Positions 45,155 to 55,100 are shown, counted from the first letter of the stretch. The stretch is DNA of 64,000 bases from Pseudomonas sp. MYb327 (GCF_040438925.1 NZ_CP159258.1:3796001-3860000); one strand, 5' to 3'. The notes: a model not told the origin generated them from the letters alone. Program-made: numbers and translations.

Positions 45155-47362
45155 ATGACTTCCAAAAACAACCCGGCCACAGCAGTATCCGACCTGGCTT
45201 TGAGCCCTGCGGCGAACAGCCCTGCCCTGACACCGTCGAAGCCATTGCCGCCGTCACGCCCGCTGGCGACCCAGCAATACCTGTACTTCACCGAAACCAA
45301 CACCGACCGCATCCTCGATAACCTCGACGGCCTGCGTGACATGGTGTTCCCGCGCCCACCGCACCTCGATGGCGACAACGAACAGCACAACGATCAGGAA
45401 TTCCCGTCGGTGTGCCTGATCGGTCTGGGCCGATGCGGGTCGAACATTGCGCTGGATGTCGCGGAACTGGTGTACAACGCCCGCAAGTTCTACCTCAACG
45501 AATTCAACAACGAAGATCGCCTGTCGCCGGACAAACGCTACGCTGAAAAGGGCTACAGCCCGGCCCAGTGGATACGCAACAACCTGCGGCTGGGGCAGAA
45601 CAAAGCCACCAAACCGGTGTTTCTGGTCGAGCCTCTGGTGATGCTGGGCGACCTGGACAAAGACATCGCCGGTCGCATCCGCTTTTCACGCAAGGGCGAA
45701 AAAAGCGGCTTCCTGCGCGACTACAGCAAAATGAAAATCATGGACTTGTCGGAAGTCCACGCCGGTGGCGCCGGTAACGCGCCGATCCTCGGTCAGTACC
45801 TGGCGAAGATCATCCTGAACAAGGACACCCAGCGTTTCTCCAGCCCTGACTGGAAGATGATCCACTCGTACCTGATCGACAGCTGCGGCATCAAGGCCAA
45901 CCAGTCGCGCCTGTATTTCTCGATCTTCAGTGCTGGCGGCGGTACCGGTTCGGGCATGGCTTCCGAGTTCGGCCTGGCCCAGCAGCACTCGTACATGAAC
46001 AAAACGTTCGACACCAAGCCAGTGGACGAGCACGACAGCAAAAGCGGTCACTCCTTTGTTTTCGAGCCGATCTTCACCAGCGGAATCTGCGTGCTACCGA
46101 ACATTTCCGATCACCGCAGTGAAATGTCCGAGGCGCTGCACATCAACGCCGGTCGCCTTCTGTGCAAATACCTGTCGGAGGAATGGGATTTCTCCTACAA
46201 CTTCGCCAATGAAGACAGCAGCGAAGCCAGCGTCATGGGCCGTATCCGCCCATGGAACGCGATGATGCTGATCTCCAACGACATCATGCGCTACGCCGAA
46301 GAGAGCGATGACGGCAACATCCAGAACATTGATGTCAATGCGATGGAGAAGCACGCCAACCAATACATCTCGCAGCAGATCTTCAACATTCTGACGGCGC
46401 AAGCGGTCACGACTGACTACGACCAGAACTATTTCCGTCGTGCCGGCATCGACATCGGCGAAACCATTCGCCTGGACGCCAACGACCTGTTCATGAGTCT
46501 GGCCGGCCCGGTGGCGATTGCCTACGCCGAGTCCGTCGTACCGGAAACCCCGCCGCCGAGCAGCGACAAATTCAAGGTCTTCGAGAAAGAACCACAGCGC
46601 CTGAACATCGACGACCTGTTCTTCCGCTCCATCGACCTGCCGCACTTCAACAAAGTCACCCAGGCCATCGAAGGCATCAGCCTGCTGCCGATCGAGTCCA
46701 AGCGCTATCGGGCATCGCTGGAGCAGTACAAGAATTCGGGCTATGACGCGGCCGCCCTGCACGACCTGCACTTCTTCAAAAACTGCTCGTCGGTGGTGTC
46801 GATCGTTTCGCTGCCGAAAGACTACAAGCTGTCCTACATGGACCTGAACCGGTTGAAAACGCACCTCAACAACTTGTTCCCCAACACCACGCTCAAACGC
46901 TACGCCCTGGTAATCGGCGCCTCGGCCAACCTGTCGCTGACCACCCTGATCGCCAAGAGCCCGTGCCTGTCGGACGACTTCCTGACGCTGATCGTGGCTT
47001 TCATCAAGCGTTGCTTCGCGCGCAGTCCGTACCGTTTCGACGAGACGCTGGACAACTCGATGCTGGACTTCATCATCAATGAAGAATTCGACGAAGATCG
47101 CATCGATGACTTGCTCAATGAATTCGAGAACCCGGCGAAGATCCTCGATACCAACTGGTACGCGATCAAACCGATGTACGAGAAGAAGTACCGCGAGCTG
47201 ATCAACGACAAGGACAAATTCGTCTCGATCAACGACATCCGCCTGTCCCGGGATTGCGTGAAGAAAGCAATCAAATACCTGCGCGAGATTTACCGTCATC
47301 GCATTGGCAAGACCAAGGTCATTTCGCTGAATAACCATACCGGCAAGACTTTCTCGGTCTGA
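45155..47362 (+). CDS. Tubulin/FtsZ-like GTPase superfamily protein
   Basis: A 735-aa protein. After a Pro/Ser-rich, probably disordered N terminus (1-40), 'VCLIGLGRCGSNIALDVAELV' (about 87-107) has the shape of the tubulin/FtsZ first loop. 'FSAGGGTGSGMASEFGLA' (258-275) contains GGGTGSG, the tubulin signature that binds GTP phosphates. 'IRLDANDLFMSLAGPVAIAY' (about 438-457) is a possible counterpart of the FtsZ T7 segment. The C-terminal 250 residues match nothing I recognise. It most resembles the bacterial 'tubulin-like' (Tubulin_2-type) families. It stands alone, divergent from the dehydrogenase gene. The start at 45155 is chosen because the upstream frame (to GTG 45098) looks non-coding; no strong ribosome site is seen at either. 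Confidence 0.78.
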   Translation: MTSKNNPATAVSDLALSPAANSPALTPSKPLPPSRPLATQQYLYFTETNTDRILDNLDGLRDMVFPRPPHLDGDNEQHNDQEFPSVCLIGLGRCGSNIALDVAELVYNARKFYLNEFNNEDRLSPDKRYAEKGYSPAQWIRNNLRLGQNKATKPVFLVEPLVMLGDLDKDIAGRIRFSRKGEKSGFLRDYSKMKIMDLSEVHAGGAGNAPILGQYLAKIILNKDTQRFSSPDWKMIHSYLIDSCGIKANQSRLYFSIFSAGGGTGSGMASEFGLAQQHSYMNKTFDTKPVDEHDSKSGHSFVFEPIFTSGICVLPNISDHRSEMSEALHINAGRLLCKYLSEEWDFSYNFANEDSSEASVMGRIRPWNAMMLISNDIMRYAEESDDGNIQNIDVNAMEKHANQYISQQIFNILTAQAVTTDYDQNYFRRAGIDIGETIRLDANDLFMSLAGPVAIAYAESVVPETPPPSSDKFKVFEKEPQRLNIDDLFFRSIDLPHFNKVTQAIEGISLLPIESKRYRASLEQYKNSGYDAAALHDLHFFKNCSSVVSIVSLPKDYKLSYMDLNRLKTHLNNLFPNTTLKRYALVIGASANLSLTTLIAKSPCLSDDFLTLIVAFIKRCFARSPYRFDETLDNSMLDFIINEEFDEDRIDDLLNEFENPAKILDTNWYAIKPMYEKKYRELINDKDKFVSINDIRLSRDCVKKAIKYLREIYRHRIGKTKVISLNNHTGKTFSV

Positions 47363-47382
47363 TCCAGTACCGAGTCGCCCCA

Positions 47383-47446
47383 ATCGCTGGCAAGCCAGCT
47401 CCTACACGAACTGTGTAATCTCTGTAGGAGCTGGCTTGCCAGCAAT
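47383..47446. repeat. REP-type inverted repeat pair
   Basis: Arms 47383-47406 and 47423-47446 (24 bp, one mismatch) separated by only 16 bases, directly after the tubulin-like gene. It could form a long hairpin in the 3' UTR. Confidence 0.88.
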
Positions 47447-47643
47447 GGCGTTATTGCTGCACCGCACCAGTTCCTTACCAACATCCAGAAACAATTAAGC
47501 AGCCCTCAAGTTGCTCTCTTAACTGTTCCCGTTACGTTTACGTCACCGTGAGGCTGTAGCCTTTCTCTACGGCAAGGTGCCATCACGCTACTCGGCTACA
47601 CACTTTCAGTCGGCAAGCACGCGCACCAAAAAGGTGCTCACCA

Positions 47644-47949
47644 TCAAACCTGCGCTCTTTCCTGGATCATAATCCACGGCGAAACGACCACAGCCCACAG
47701 TTCCGGATCGCGTTCGAAGAGATCCAGCGCCCGCGTTTCAGACAGCTTGGCGACTTTGTCAGCGGCCAACCAGGCAGCCACTTTCTCGCCGTCATCCGTC
47801 GCCATGGCCTCCGCTGCTGCGATCAAATCCAGACCTGGGTCGACCCACAATAGGGCACCCTTGGCGAAGAACGGCTCCAACTCTTTCCAGGTAATAGATG
47901 CGGTTTCTCCAAGCAGCTTGGCATAGAGGGTGCTAGGTTCTTGATTCAT
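47644..47949 (-). CDS. DUF2288-type protein
   Basis: A 101-aa soluble protein: 'STLYAKLLGETASITWKELEPFFAKGALLWVDPGLDLIAAAEAMATD' and 'DPELWAVVVSPWIMIQE' are typical of DUF2288. Start at 47949. Function unknown; neighbours give no hint. Confidence 0.82.
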   Translation of the reverse strand: MNQEPSTLYAKLLGETASITWKELEPFFAKGALLWVDPGLDLIAAAEAMATDDGEKVAAWLAADKVAKLSETRALDLFERDPELWAVVVSPWIMIQERAQV

Positions 47950-48299
47950 GGGTTCTGTCCGAAAAGAAATCGACGCAATAATAAACGTTGGTGGTCTGGC
48001 AGAAAAACCCGGATGCAATTTGAGTTACCGAATGAAAAGAGCAGGAAAGCCAAGGAATGCACGGAATCTGGCTATAAGCCCGTCAAAGCCCCGCCGCAAT
48101 TCTGTCTTTTTCTTTCAAAAACGCGACAACCCCAAGTTTTGCCCCCCGGCGTCAGCTTCCCAGGCTGACAATCGGCGCTCTACACTGTACCGGTACAGTT
48201 GCCGAGGGGCTTTTCCGGGGATGTCGTCGATATCTGACCCGGTTCTGCTGCCCTGAGGCGCCAGGACTATAAAAACTACAACAGTAAGAGTGGAGCACT
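47950..48299. other. Promoter region upstream of braC
   Basis: About 350 bases without a convincing gene. It holds the perfect 16-bp palindrome described separately, and a GTGGAG ribosome site before braC. Short frames here have no coding signature. Confidence 0.5.
48184..48199. promoter_or_regulatory. Perfect 16-bp palindrome upstream of braC
   Basis: ACTGTACCGGTACAGT is fully self-complementary. It matches CTGT-N6-ACAG, like a LexA site, but the centre CCGG is unlike usual SOS boxes and is closer to TetR-type operators. It lies 100 bases before the braC start. Which protein binds is unknown. Confidence 0.5.
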
Positions 48300-49427
48300 A
48301 TGACTAAGGCTACTAAGCAGATTTCCAAACTGTTTGCCGCTATGGTTCTGGCCGGGGTTGCCAGCCATTCGTTCGCAGCTGACACCATCAAGATCGGCAT
48401 CGCCGGCCCTAAAACCGGTCCTGTAGCCCAATACGGCGACATGCAGTTCAGCGGCGCCAAAATGGCCATTGAACAGATCAACGCCAAAGGCGGCGTAGAC
48501 GGCAAGAAACTCGAAGCCGTTGAATACGATGACGCCTGTGATCCAAAACAAGCGGTAGCGGTCGCGAACAAAGTCGTCAACGACGGCGTCAAGTTCGTAG
48601 TTGGCCACCTGTGCTCCAGCTCCACTCAACCGGCTTCGGACATCTACGAAGACGAAGGCGTGATCATGATCACCCCGGCTGCCACCAGCCCGGACATCAC
48701 CGCCCGTGGTTACAAAATGGTGTTCCGCACCATCGGTCTGGACAGCGCCCAGGGCCCTGCCGCCGGTAACTACATTGCCGATCACGTAAAACCGAAAATC
48801 GTTGCTGTCCTGCACGACAAACAGCAATACGGTGAAGGCATCGCCACCGCCGTGAAGAAAACCCTGGAAGGCAAAGGCGTGAAAGTCGCCGTGTTCGAAG
48901 GCATCAACGCCGGCGACAAAGACTTCTCGTCGATGATTTCCAAGCTCAAGCAAGCCAACGTCGACTTCGTTTACTACGGCGGCTACCACCCGGAGCTGGG
49001 TTTGATCCTGCGTCAATCCCAGGAAAAAGGCCTGAAAGCCAAGTTCATGGGTCCGGAAGGCGTGGGTAACGACTCCATTTCGCAGATCGCCAAAGACGCT
49101 TCCGAAGGCCTGCTGGTGACCCTGCCGAAATCTTTCGACCAGGATCCGGCTAACGTTGCCCTGGCTGATGCGTTCAAAGCCAAGAAAGAAGATCCAAGTG
49201 GTCCGTTCGTGTTCCCGGCCTACTCGGCTGTGACCGTGATCGCCGACGCAATCACCGCTGCCAAGTCCGAAGACACTGCCAAAGTGGCTGCAGAAATCCA
49301 CAAAGGCACCTTCAAGACCCCAACCGGCGACCTGAGCTTCGACGACAAGGGCGACCTGAAAGACTTCAAATTTGTGGTTTACGAGTGGCACTTCGGCAAA
49401 CCAAAAACTGAAGCCAAGCCTCAGTAA
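48300..49427 (+). CDS. braC: Branched-chain amino acid-binding protein
   Basis: A 375-aa periplasmic substrate-binding protein of the Leu/Ile/Val family. The signal peptide ends SFAA; mature 'DTIKIGIAGPKTGPVAQYGDMQFSGAKMAIEQINAKGGV' and 'VVGHLCSSSTQPASDIYEDEGVIMITPAATSP' are the BraC/LivJ pattern. A terminator follows and braDEFG starts 232 bases on, so braC can be made in excess of the transporter core. Confidence 0.94.
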   Translation: MTKATKQISKLFAAMVLAGVASHSFAADTIKIGIAGPKTGPVAQYGDMQFSGAKMAIEQINAKGGVDGKKLEAVEYDDACDPKQAVAVANKVVNDGVKFVVGHLCSSSTQPASDIYEDEGVIMITPAATSPDITARGYKMVFRTIGLDSAQGPAAGNYIADHVKPKIVAVLHDKQQYGEGIATAVKKTLEGKGVKVAVFEGINAGDKDFSSMISKLKQANVDFVYYGGYHPELGLILRQSQEKGLKAKFMGPEGVGNDSISQIAKDASEGLLVTLPKSFDQDPANVALADAFKAKKEDPSGPFVFPAYSAVTVIADAITAAKSEDTAKVAAEIHKGTFKTPTGDLSFDDKGDLKDFKFVVYEWHFGKPKTEAKPQ

Positions 49428-49451
49428 GGCTTTGCCTGACTGACTGCCAAT

Positions 49452-49480
49452 AAAGCCCACGGCGTGCCGTGGGCTTTGTT
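49452..49480 (+). terminator. Terminator or attenuating hairpin after braC
   Basis: AAAGCCCACGG, loop CGTG, CCGTGGGCTTT followed by GTTTT. It probably adjusts the ratio of braC to braDEFG mRNA. Confidence 0.85.
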
Positions 49481-49659
49481 TTACGAACGTATTGGGCCGC
49501 GCTGGCGTGATCCGCTAGTCTCCCCACCTGAAAATCTCAAAACCGTCATCAGCGGTTCGCTGGCAAACCTCGGATTCGAAGTGGATGCAGATCCACGGGG
49601 CTCGAGCGGGAAAATGACTCCACCAGTGAAATGCGTATCAGGTTTTTAGGAGCGCTGTA

Positions 49660-50583
49660 ATGCCTGACATCTATCACTTCTTCCAACAGCTGGTTAATGG
49701 TCTGACCATTGGCAGCACGTATGCCCTGATCGCCATCGGCTATACGATGGTTTACGGCATCATTGGAATGATCAACTTCGCCCACGGCGAGGTGTACATG
49801 ATTGGCTCCTACGTGGCGTTCATCGCCATCGCCGGGCTGGCCATGCTGGGACTCGACAGTGTTCCGCTGTTGATGACTGCCGCTTTCCTCGCGACCATCG
49901 TCGTGACCAGTGCCTACGGCTACAGCATCGAACGGATCGCCTACCGCCCCCTGCGCGGCAGCAACCGTCTGATCCCGCTGATCTCCGCCATCGGCATGTC
50001 GATCTTCCTGCAGAACACGGTTCTGCTGGCGCAAGACTCCAAGGACAAATCCATCCCCAACCTGATTCCGGGCAACTTTGCATTCGGGCCAGGTGGCGCA
50101 CAAGAAGTGCTGATTTCCTACATGCAAATCGTGGTGTTCGTGGTGACTCTGGTCGCCATGCTCGGCCTGACGCTGTTCATCTCCCGCTCTCGCTTGGGTC
50201 GCGCCTGCCGCGCCTGCGCCGAAGACATCAAGATGGCCAACCTGCTGGGTATCAACACCAACAACATCATCGCCCTGACCTTCGTCATCGGTGCTGCCCT
50301 GGCGGCCATCGCGGCCGTGCTGCTGAGCATGCAATACGGCGTGATCAACCCGAACGCCGGTTTCCTTGTCGGCCTCAAGGCCTTCACTGCTGCGGTTCTG
50401 GGCGGTATCGGCAGTATTCCGGGCGCCATGCTCGGCGGTCTGGTCCTGGGCGTGGCGGAAGCCTTCGGTGCCGATATCTTCGGCGACCAGTACAAGGACG
50501 TCGTGGCCTTCGGTCTCTTGGTTTTGGTGTTGTTGTTCCGGCCAACCGGCCTGCTGGGCCGTCCGGAGGTTGAGAAAGTATGA
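49660..50583 (+). CDS. braD: Branched-chain amino acid ABC permease
   Basis: A 307-aa LivH-family inner-membrane permease with about eight TMs: '[45 protein letters not shown]' is the family's N-terminal signature. '[29 protein letters not shown]' is the ATPase-contact (EAA-like) loop. Its stop overlaps the braE start (ATGA). Confidence 0.94.
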   Translation: MPDIYHFFQQLVNGLTIGSTYALIAIGYTMVYGIIGMINFAHGEVYMIGSYVAFIAIAGLAMLGLDSVPLLMTAAFLATIVVTSAYGYSIERIAYRPLRGSNRLIPLISAIGMSIFLQNTVLLAQDSKDKSIPNLIPGNFAFGPGGAQEVLISYMQIVVFVVTLVAMLGLTLFISRSRLGRACRACAEDIKMANLLGINTNNIIALTFVIGAALAAIAAVLLSMQYGVINPNAGFLVGLKAFTAAVLGGIGSIPGAMLGGLVLGVAEAFGADIFGDQYKDVVAFGLLVLVLLFRPTGLLGRPEVEKV

Positions 50584-51836
50584 CTAGGAATCTTAAACAG
50601 GCGCTGTTCAGTGCCTTGCTGGTGTGGGCGGTTGCCTACCCGGTACTCGGCCTGAAGCTGACCATCGTCGGCATCAACCTCGAAGTCCACGGCACCAGCA
50701 CCGCCACGTTGATCACCATCGCCGTCTGCTCGGTACTGATGTTCCTGCGCGTGCTGTTCGACCAGCAAATCAGCTCGGCCTGGCGCTCGTCGCCAAGCAT
50801 GCCGCTGATCCCGGCCAAGGCCAGTAACTTCCTGACCCTGCCGACCACCCAGCGCTGGATCATCATTGCACTGATCGCCGGTGCACTGATCTGGCCGTTC
50901 TTCGGTTCTCGCGGCGCGGTCGATATCGCGACGCTGGTGCTGATCTACGTGATGCTCGGCCTCGGCCTGAACATCGTGGTCGGCCTGGCCGGCCTGCTCG
51001 ACCTCGGTTACGTCGGTTTCTACGCCGTCGGCGCCTACAGCTATGCGCTGTTGTCGCACTACTTCGGTCTGAGCTTCTGGATCTGCCTGCCGATCGCCGG
51101 CCTGATGGCGGCCACTTTCGGCTTCCTGCTCGGTTTCCCGGTGTTGCGTCTGCGGGGCGACTACCTGGCGATCGTGACCTTGGGCTTCGGTGAAATCATC
51201 CGTCTGTTCCTGCGCAACCTGACCGGCCTCACTGGCGGCCCGAACGGTATCAGCAACATCGAGAAGCCAACGTTCTTCGGCCTGACGTTCGAACGCAAGG
51301 CTGCGGAAGGGATGCAAACCTTCCACGAGTATTTCGGCCTGGAATACAACTCGATCAACAAGGTGATTTTCCTCTACCTGGTGGCATTGCTCCTGGCACT
51401 GGCGGCGCTGTTTGTCATCAACCGCCTGCTGCGCATGCCGTTGGGCCGCGCCTGGGAAGCCTTGCGTGAAGACGAGATCGCCTGCCGCGCCTTGGGCCTG
51501 AATCCGACCATCATCAAACTGTCGGCTTTCACCCTGGGTGCCAGCTTCGCCGGTTTCGCCGGTAGCTTCTTCGCCGCCCGGCAAGGCCTGATCACGCCGG
51601 AGTCCTTCACCTTCATCGAGTCGGCGATCATCCTCGCCATCGTCGTGCTGGGTGGCATGGGCTCGCAACTGGGCGTGATCCTCGCTGCCGTGGTGATGAT
51701 CCTGCTGCCGGAAATGATGCGTGAGTTCAGTGAGTACCGCATGTTGATGTTCGGTGCCTTGATGGTACTGATGATGATCTGGCGCCCTCAGGGTCTGCTG
51801 CCCATGCAACGTCCTCACATGGAGCTGCGCAAATGA
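50580..51836 (+). CDS. braE: Branched-chain amino acid ABC permease
   Basis: A 418-aa LivM-family permease. '[42 protein letters not shown]' and the contact loop '[44 protein letters not shown]' identify it. The N-terminal 100 residues, with two extra TMs, are usual for this subfamily. Overlaps braD and braF by four bases each. Confidence 0.94.
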   Translation: MTRNLKQALFSALLVWAVAYPVLGLKLTIVGINLEVHGTSTATLITIAVCSVLMFLRVLFDQQISSAWRSSPSMPLIPAKASNFLTLPTTQRWIIIALIAGALIWPFFGSRGAVDIATLVLIYVMLGLGLNIVVGLAGLLDLGYVGFYAVGAYSYALLSHYFGLSFWICLPIAGLMAATFGFLLGFPVLRLRGDYLAIVTLGFGEIIRLFLRNLTGLTGGPNGISNIEKPTFFGLTFERKAAEGMQTFHEYFGLEYNSINKVIFLYLVALLLALAALFVINRLLRMPLGRAWEALREDEIACRALGLNPTIIKLSAFTLGASFAGFAGSFFAARQGLITPESFTFIESAIILAIVVLGGMGSQLGVILAAVVMILLPEMMREFSEYRMLMFGALMVLMMIWRPQGLLPMQRPHMELRK

Positions 51837-52600
51837 GCCGCGAAATCCTGAAAGTAGAAAACCTGAGCATGCGCTTCGGCGGCTTGCTGGCGGTCAATGG
51901 CGTTGCCTTGAGCGTGAAAGAAAAACAAGTGGTAGCCCTGATCGGTCCCAACGGCGCCGGCAAGACCACCGTGTTCAACTGCCTGACCGGTTTCTACAAG
52001 CCGAGCGGCGGTAGCATCCTGCTGGACGGCGAGCCGATCGAAGGCCTGCCGGGCCACAAGATCGCCCTCAAAGGCGTGGTGCGTACCTTCCAGAACGTGC
52101 GGTTGTTCAAGGACATGACCGCGGTCGAGAACCTCTTGATCGCCCAGCATCGTCACCTGAACACCAATTTCCTGTCCGGCCTGTTCAAGACTCCGGGGTT
52201 TCGCAAGAGCGAACGCGAGGCCATGGAATTCGCCGAATACTGGCTGGAAAAGGTCAACCTGAAAGAGTTCGCCAACCGTCCGGCCGGCACCCTGGCCTAC
52301 GGTCAGCAACGTCGCCTGGAAATCGCCCGCTGCATGATGACCCGCCCGCGGATCCTCATGCTCGACGAACCGGCCGCCGGCCTGAACCCGAAGGAAACCG
52401 AGGACCTGAAAGCGCTGATCAGCGTGTTGCGTGAAGAGCACAACGTCACCGTGCTGCTGATCGAGCACGACATGAAACTGGTCATGAGCATTTCCGACCA
52501 CATCGTTGTGATCAACCAGGGCACGCCTCTGGCTGACGGTACGCCGGAACAGATCCGCGACAATCCTGAAGTGATCAAAGCCTACCTGGGGGAAGCGTAA
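51833..52600 (+). CDS. braF: Branched-chain amino acid ABC ATPase
   Basis: A 255-aa LivG-type ATPase. Walker A 'GPNGAGKTT', signature '[15 protein letters not shown]' (degenerate LSGGQ as LAYGQ, typical of LivG), Walker B '[14 protein letters not shown]', His-loop 'IEHDM'. Directly abuts braG. Confidence 0.95.
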   Translation: MSREILKVENLSMRFGGLLAVNGVALSVKEKQVVALIGPNGAGKTTVFNCLTGFYKPSGGSILLDGEPIEGLPGHKIALKGVVRTFQNVRLFKDMTAVENLLIAQHRHLNTNFLSGLFKTPGFRKSEREAMEFAEYWLEKVNLKEFANRPAGTLAYGQQRRLEIARCMMTRPRILMLDEPAAGLNPKETEDLKALISVLREEHNVTVLLIEHDMKLVMSISDHIVVINQGTPLADGTPEQIRDNPEVIKAYLGEA

Positions 52601-53302
52601 ATGCTGCAGTTCGAAAACGTTTCCACCTTCTACGGCAAGATCCAGGCGCTGCACAGCGTCAACGTCGAAGTCCGCCAGGGCGAGATCGTGACCCTGATCG
52701 GCGCCAACGGTGCCGGCAAGTCCACGCTGCTGATGACCTTGTGCGGTTCACCGCGCGCCCACAGCGGCAGCATTCGCTACATGGGTGAGGAGCTGGTTGG
52801 CCAGGACTCCTCGCAGATCATGCGCAAGAGCATCGCCGTGGTGCCGGAAGGTCGTCGGGTGTTTTCCCGCCTGACCGTGGAAGAGAACCTGTCCATGGGC
52901 GGATTCTTCACCGCGAAAGGCGATTATCAGGAGCAGATGGACAAGGTTCTCGGACTTTTCCCACGCCTGAAAGAGCGCTTTAGTCAGCGCGGCGGCACCA
53001 TGTCTGGCGGCGAACAGCAAATGCTTGCGATCGGCCGCGCGCTGATGAGCAAACCCAAGCTGCTGCTGCTCGACGAGCCATCGCTGGGCCTTGCACCGAT
53101 CATTATCCAGCAGATCTTCGACATCATCGAACAGCTGCGCAAGGACGGTGTGACGGTGTTCCTGGTGGAGCAGAACGCCAATCAGGCGTTGAAAATCGCC
53201 GACCGTGCCTACGTGCTGGAAAACGGCCGGGTGGTGATGCAAGGCACCGGTGAATCGCTGCTGACCGACCCGAAAGTGCGCGAAGCGTACCTGGGCGGCT
53301 AA
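52601..53302 (+). CDS. braG: Branched-chain amino acid ABC ATPase
   Basis: A 233-aa LivF-type ATPase. Walker A 'GANGAGKST', signature 'MSGGEQQMLAIGRALM', Walker B 'LLLLDEPSLGLAP', and a Gln-loop near 'VPEGRRVFSRLTVEENL'. It pairs with BraF to energise BraDE. Last gene of the operon, followed by a terminator. Confidence 0.95.
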   Translation: MLQFENVSTFYGKIQALHSVNVEVRQGEIVTLIGANGAGKSTLLMTLCGSPRAHSGSIRYMGEELVGQDSSQIMRKSIAVVPEGRRVFSRLTVEENLSMGGFFTAKGDYQEQMDKVLGLFPRLKERFSQRGGTMSGGEQQMLAIGRALMSKPKLLLLDEPSLGLAPIIIQQIFDIIEQLRKDGVTVFLVEQNANQALKIADRAYVLENGRVVMQGTGESLLTDPKVREAYLGG

Positions 53303-53317
53303 GCCTTTGCGGTAGCC

Positions 53318-53348
53318 AAAAAAAACGGCCTTCGCGGGCCGTTTTTTT
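53318..53348 (+). terminator. Terminator of braDEFG
   Basis: AAAAAAAACGGCC, loop TTCGCG, GGCCGTTTTTTT. Confidence 0.92.
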
Positions 53349-53375
53349 ATGCCTGCCAGAAACAACGAAACCTCC

Positions 53376-53469
53376 CTTGTAGGAGCCGGCTTGCTGGCGA
53401 TGGCGGCGTATCAGTCAACATTTCATTTGAAATTTAAACCGCCATCGCCAGCAAGCCGGCTCCTACAAG
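53376..53469. repeat. REP inverted repeat with perfect 31-bp arms
   Basis: Arms 53376-53406 and 53439-53469 are exact inverse copies over 31 bp, the longest perfect pair in the window. Lies between the convergent braG and LysR genes. Confidence 0.92.
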
Positions 53470-53472
53470 GGT

Positions 53473-54381
53473 CTATAGCCTGTCCAGCACCTCGCCACTG
53501 CGCTTGAACCAGCCAATCAAGTAATCCGCCAACACCTGCGTGCGCTTGGGCAATCCGCCTTGATACGGATGCACCAGGTACATCGGCATGCTCCGAGTCT
53601 GATAGTCACGCAGGAGCCAGCGCAAACGGCCGTCAGCCAATTCCGTCGGCAACAAGTAAGACGGCAGACGGGCAATGCCGGCACCGGCGAGCGCGGCTTT
53701 TTTCAACAGGCTGTAATGGTTGCTGGCAAACGGACCCGAGACCCTCACCCGCAACAGTTCGTGCTGCTGGTGATACAACCACTCTTCGCGACCGCTGTAA
53801 TGGCTGTTAAGCAAACAGCGATGTTCGGCCAACGCCTGGGGTGTCGAAGGCTCGCCGTACTGGTCCAGATAGGCCGGGCTGGCGCAGGTCATTTCGTGCC
53901 ACGCCAGCAACGGCCGCGCGACCAGGCGTTCGTCATTGGCCACATCGGAGCGGACCGCCAGATCAAAACCGTCACGGGACAGATCGCGATAGTTGTTGCT
54001 GAGGTCCAATTCGATCTGCACCTCGGGGTATTGGCTCGAGAACTCCAGCAACAAGCCATCGAAGAAGGTTTCCCCCAGCGAAACCGGAACGGTCATACGC
54101 ACCGGACCAGCCATGTCATCCTTCAATCGCGCCAATGCCTGACGCGCCCTTTCGACCTGAACGACCAACGCTTGCGCCTGTGGCAACAACGCAGCGCCCG
54201 CAGCCGTCAGGCTCAAGCGCCGCGTGGTGCGTTGCAGAAGGACTACGGAAAACTGTGCTTCGAGAAGGCTGATGCGCTTGGACAATTGCCCCTTGCTGCA
54301 ACCCAGTTGTTGCGCCGCCAAGGTAAAACTCCCCGCCTCGACCAACACCGCGAACGCCGCCAGATCATCCATTTCACTCAT
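53473..54381 (-). CDS. LysR-family regulator
   Basis: A 302-aa LysR-type regulator. N-terminal HTH 'DDLAAFAVLVEAGSFTLAAQQLGCSKGQLSKRISLLEAQFSVVLLQRTTRRLSLTAAG', then the effector domain. 'RDGFDLAVRSDVANDERLVARPL' is typical of the CrgA-like group. ATG at 54381. Divergent from the SDR gene with about 105 bases between, so it likely controls it; TTATCGGTGGAAAAAACCAC lies in this region. Confidence 0.9.
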   Translation of the reverse strand: MSEMDDLAAFAVLVEAGSFTLAAQQLGCSKGQLSKRISLLEAQFSVVLLQRTTRRLSLTAAGAALLPQAQALVVQVERARQALARLKDDMAGPVRMTVPVSLGETFFDGLLLEFSSQYPEVQIELDLSNNYRDLSRDGFDLAVRSDVANDERLVARPLLAWHEMTCASPAYLDQYGEPSTPQALAEHRCLLNSHYSGREEWLYHQQHELLRVRVSGPFASNHYSLLKKAALAGAGIARLPSYLLPTELADGRLRWLLRDYQTRSMPMYLVHPYQGGLPKRTQVLADYLIGWFKRSGEVLDRL

Positions 54382-54486
54382 GGATTGTTTCCATTTGAAA
54401 ACCAAAGGTTGCCTATTAGCTCGCTTATCGGTGGAAAAAACCACTCTAAACTGAAGCTACTTTCAACCCAATGGAGTAACGGCAGC

Positions 54487-55086
54487 ATGAAAATTCTTTT
54501 GATTGGCGCAGGCGGCACCATCGGTTCGGCGGTCGACAAGGAACTGTCCCTGCGCCACGAAATCATCCGCATCGGCCGCAACAGCGGTGATTTTCAGGTG
54601 GACATCAGCGACAGCGCCTCGATTCGCAAACTGTTCGAGCAGACCGGCAAATTCGATGCGCTGATCTGCGCCGCTGGCAACGTAACCTTCGCGCCGCTGG
54701 GGGAAATGACTGACGAGAGTTTTGCCTTGGGTCTGAAGGACAAGCTGATGGGCCAGGTCAATCTACTGTTGATCGGACGCGAGTTCGCCAACGACGGCGC
54801 ATCGTTCACCTTCACCACTGGCGTGCTCAGCCACGACCCGATTCGCAGCGGCGCCTCGGCGGCGCTGGTCAACGGTGCGCTGGACAGCTTCGTCCGTGCT
54901 GCCGCCATCGAACTGCCGCGCGGCCTGCGGGTTAATTCGATCAGCCCGAACGTGCTGGTCGAAGCCATGGGCAAATACGCGCCGTACTTCCGCGGCTTCA
55001 AACCGGTTCCGGCGGCGGATGTGGCATTGGCCTACGCCAAAAGTGTCGAAGGCTTGCAGACCGGCCAGACATTTCACGTAGGCTGA
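54487..55086 (+). CDS. Short-chain dehydrogenase-like protein lacking the catalytic YxxxK
   Basis: A 199-aa Rossmann-fold protein. 'MKILLIGAGGTIGSAVDKEL' has the GxxGxxG cofactor site; 'ALICAAGNVTFAPLGEM' is the NNAG-like strand and 'FTTGVLSHDP' carries the usual Ser position shifted. Where YxxxK is expected the sequence reads 'SAALVNGALDSFVRAAAIEL', so Tyr and Lys are replaced (Ala and Asn). Either it is a specialised subgroup or not an oxidoreductase. The start at 54487 is preferred to a frame extending back through the LysR gene. Confidence 0.82.
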   Translation: MKILLIGAGGTIGSAVDKELSLRHEIIRIGRNSGDFQVDISDSASIRKLFEQTGKFDALICAAGNVTFAPLGEMTDESFALGLKDKLMGQVNLLLIGREFANDGASFTFTTGVLSHDPIRSGASAALVNGALDSFVRAAAIELPRGLRVNSISPNVLVEAMGKYAPYFRGFKPVPAADVALAYAKSVEGLQTGQTFHVG

Positions 55087-55100
55087 ACCTGACGCGATCC

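Noticed and set aside
53560..54486. Long plus-strand frame joined to the SDR gene (508 aa in total)
   Set aside because: It runs antisense through the whole LysR gene; the SDR protein has a clean start at 54487 with the Rossmann motif at its very N terminus.
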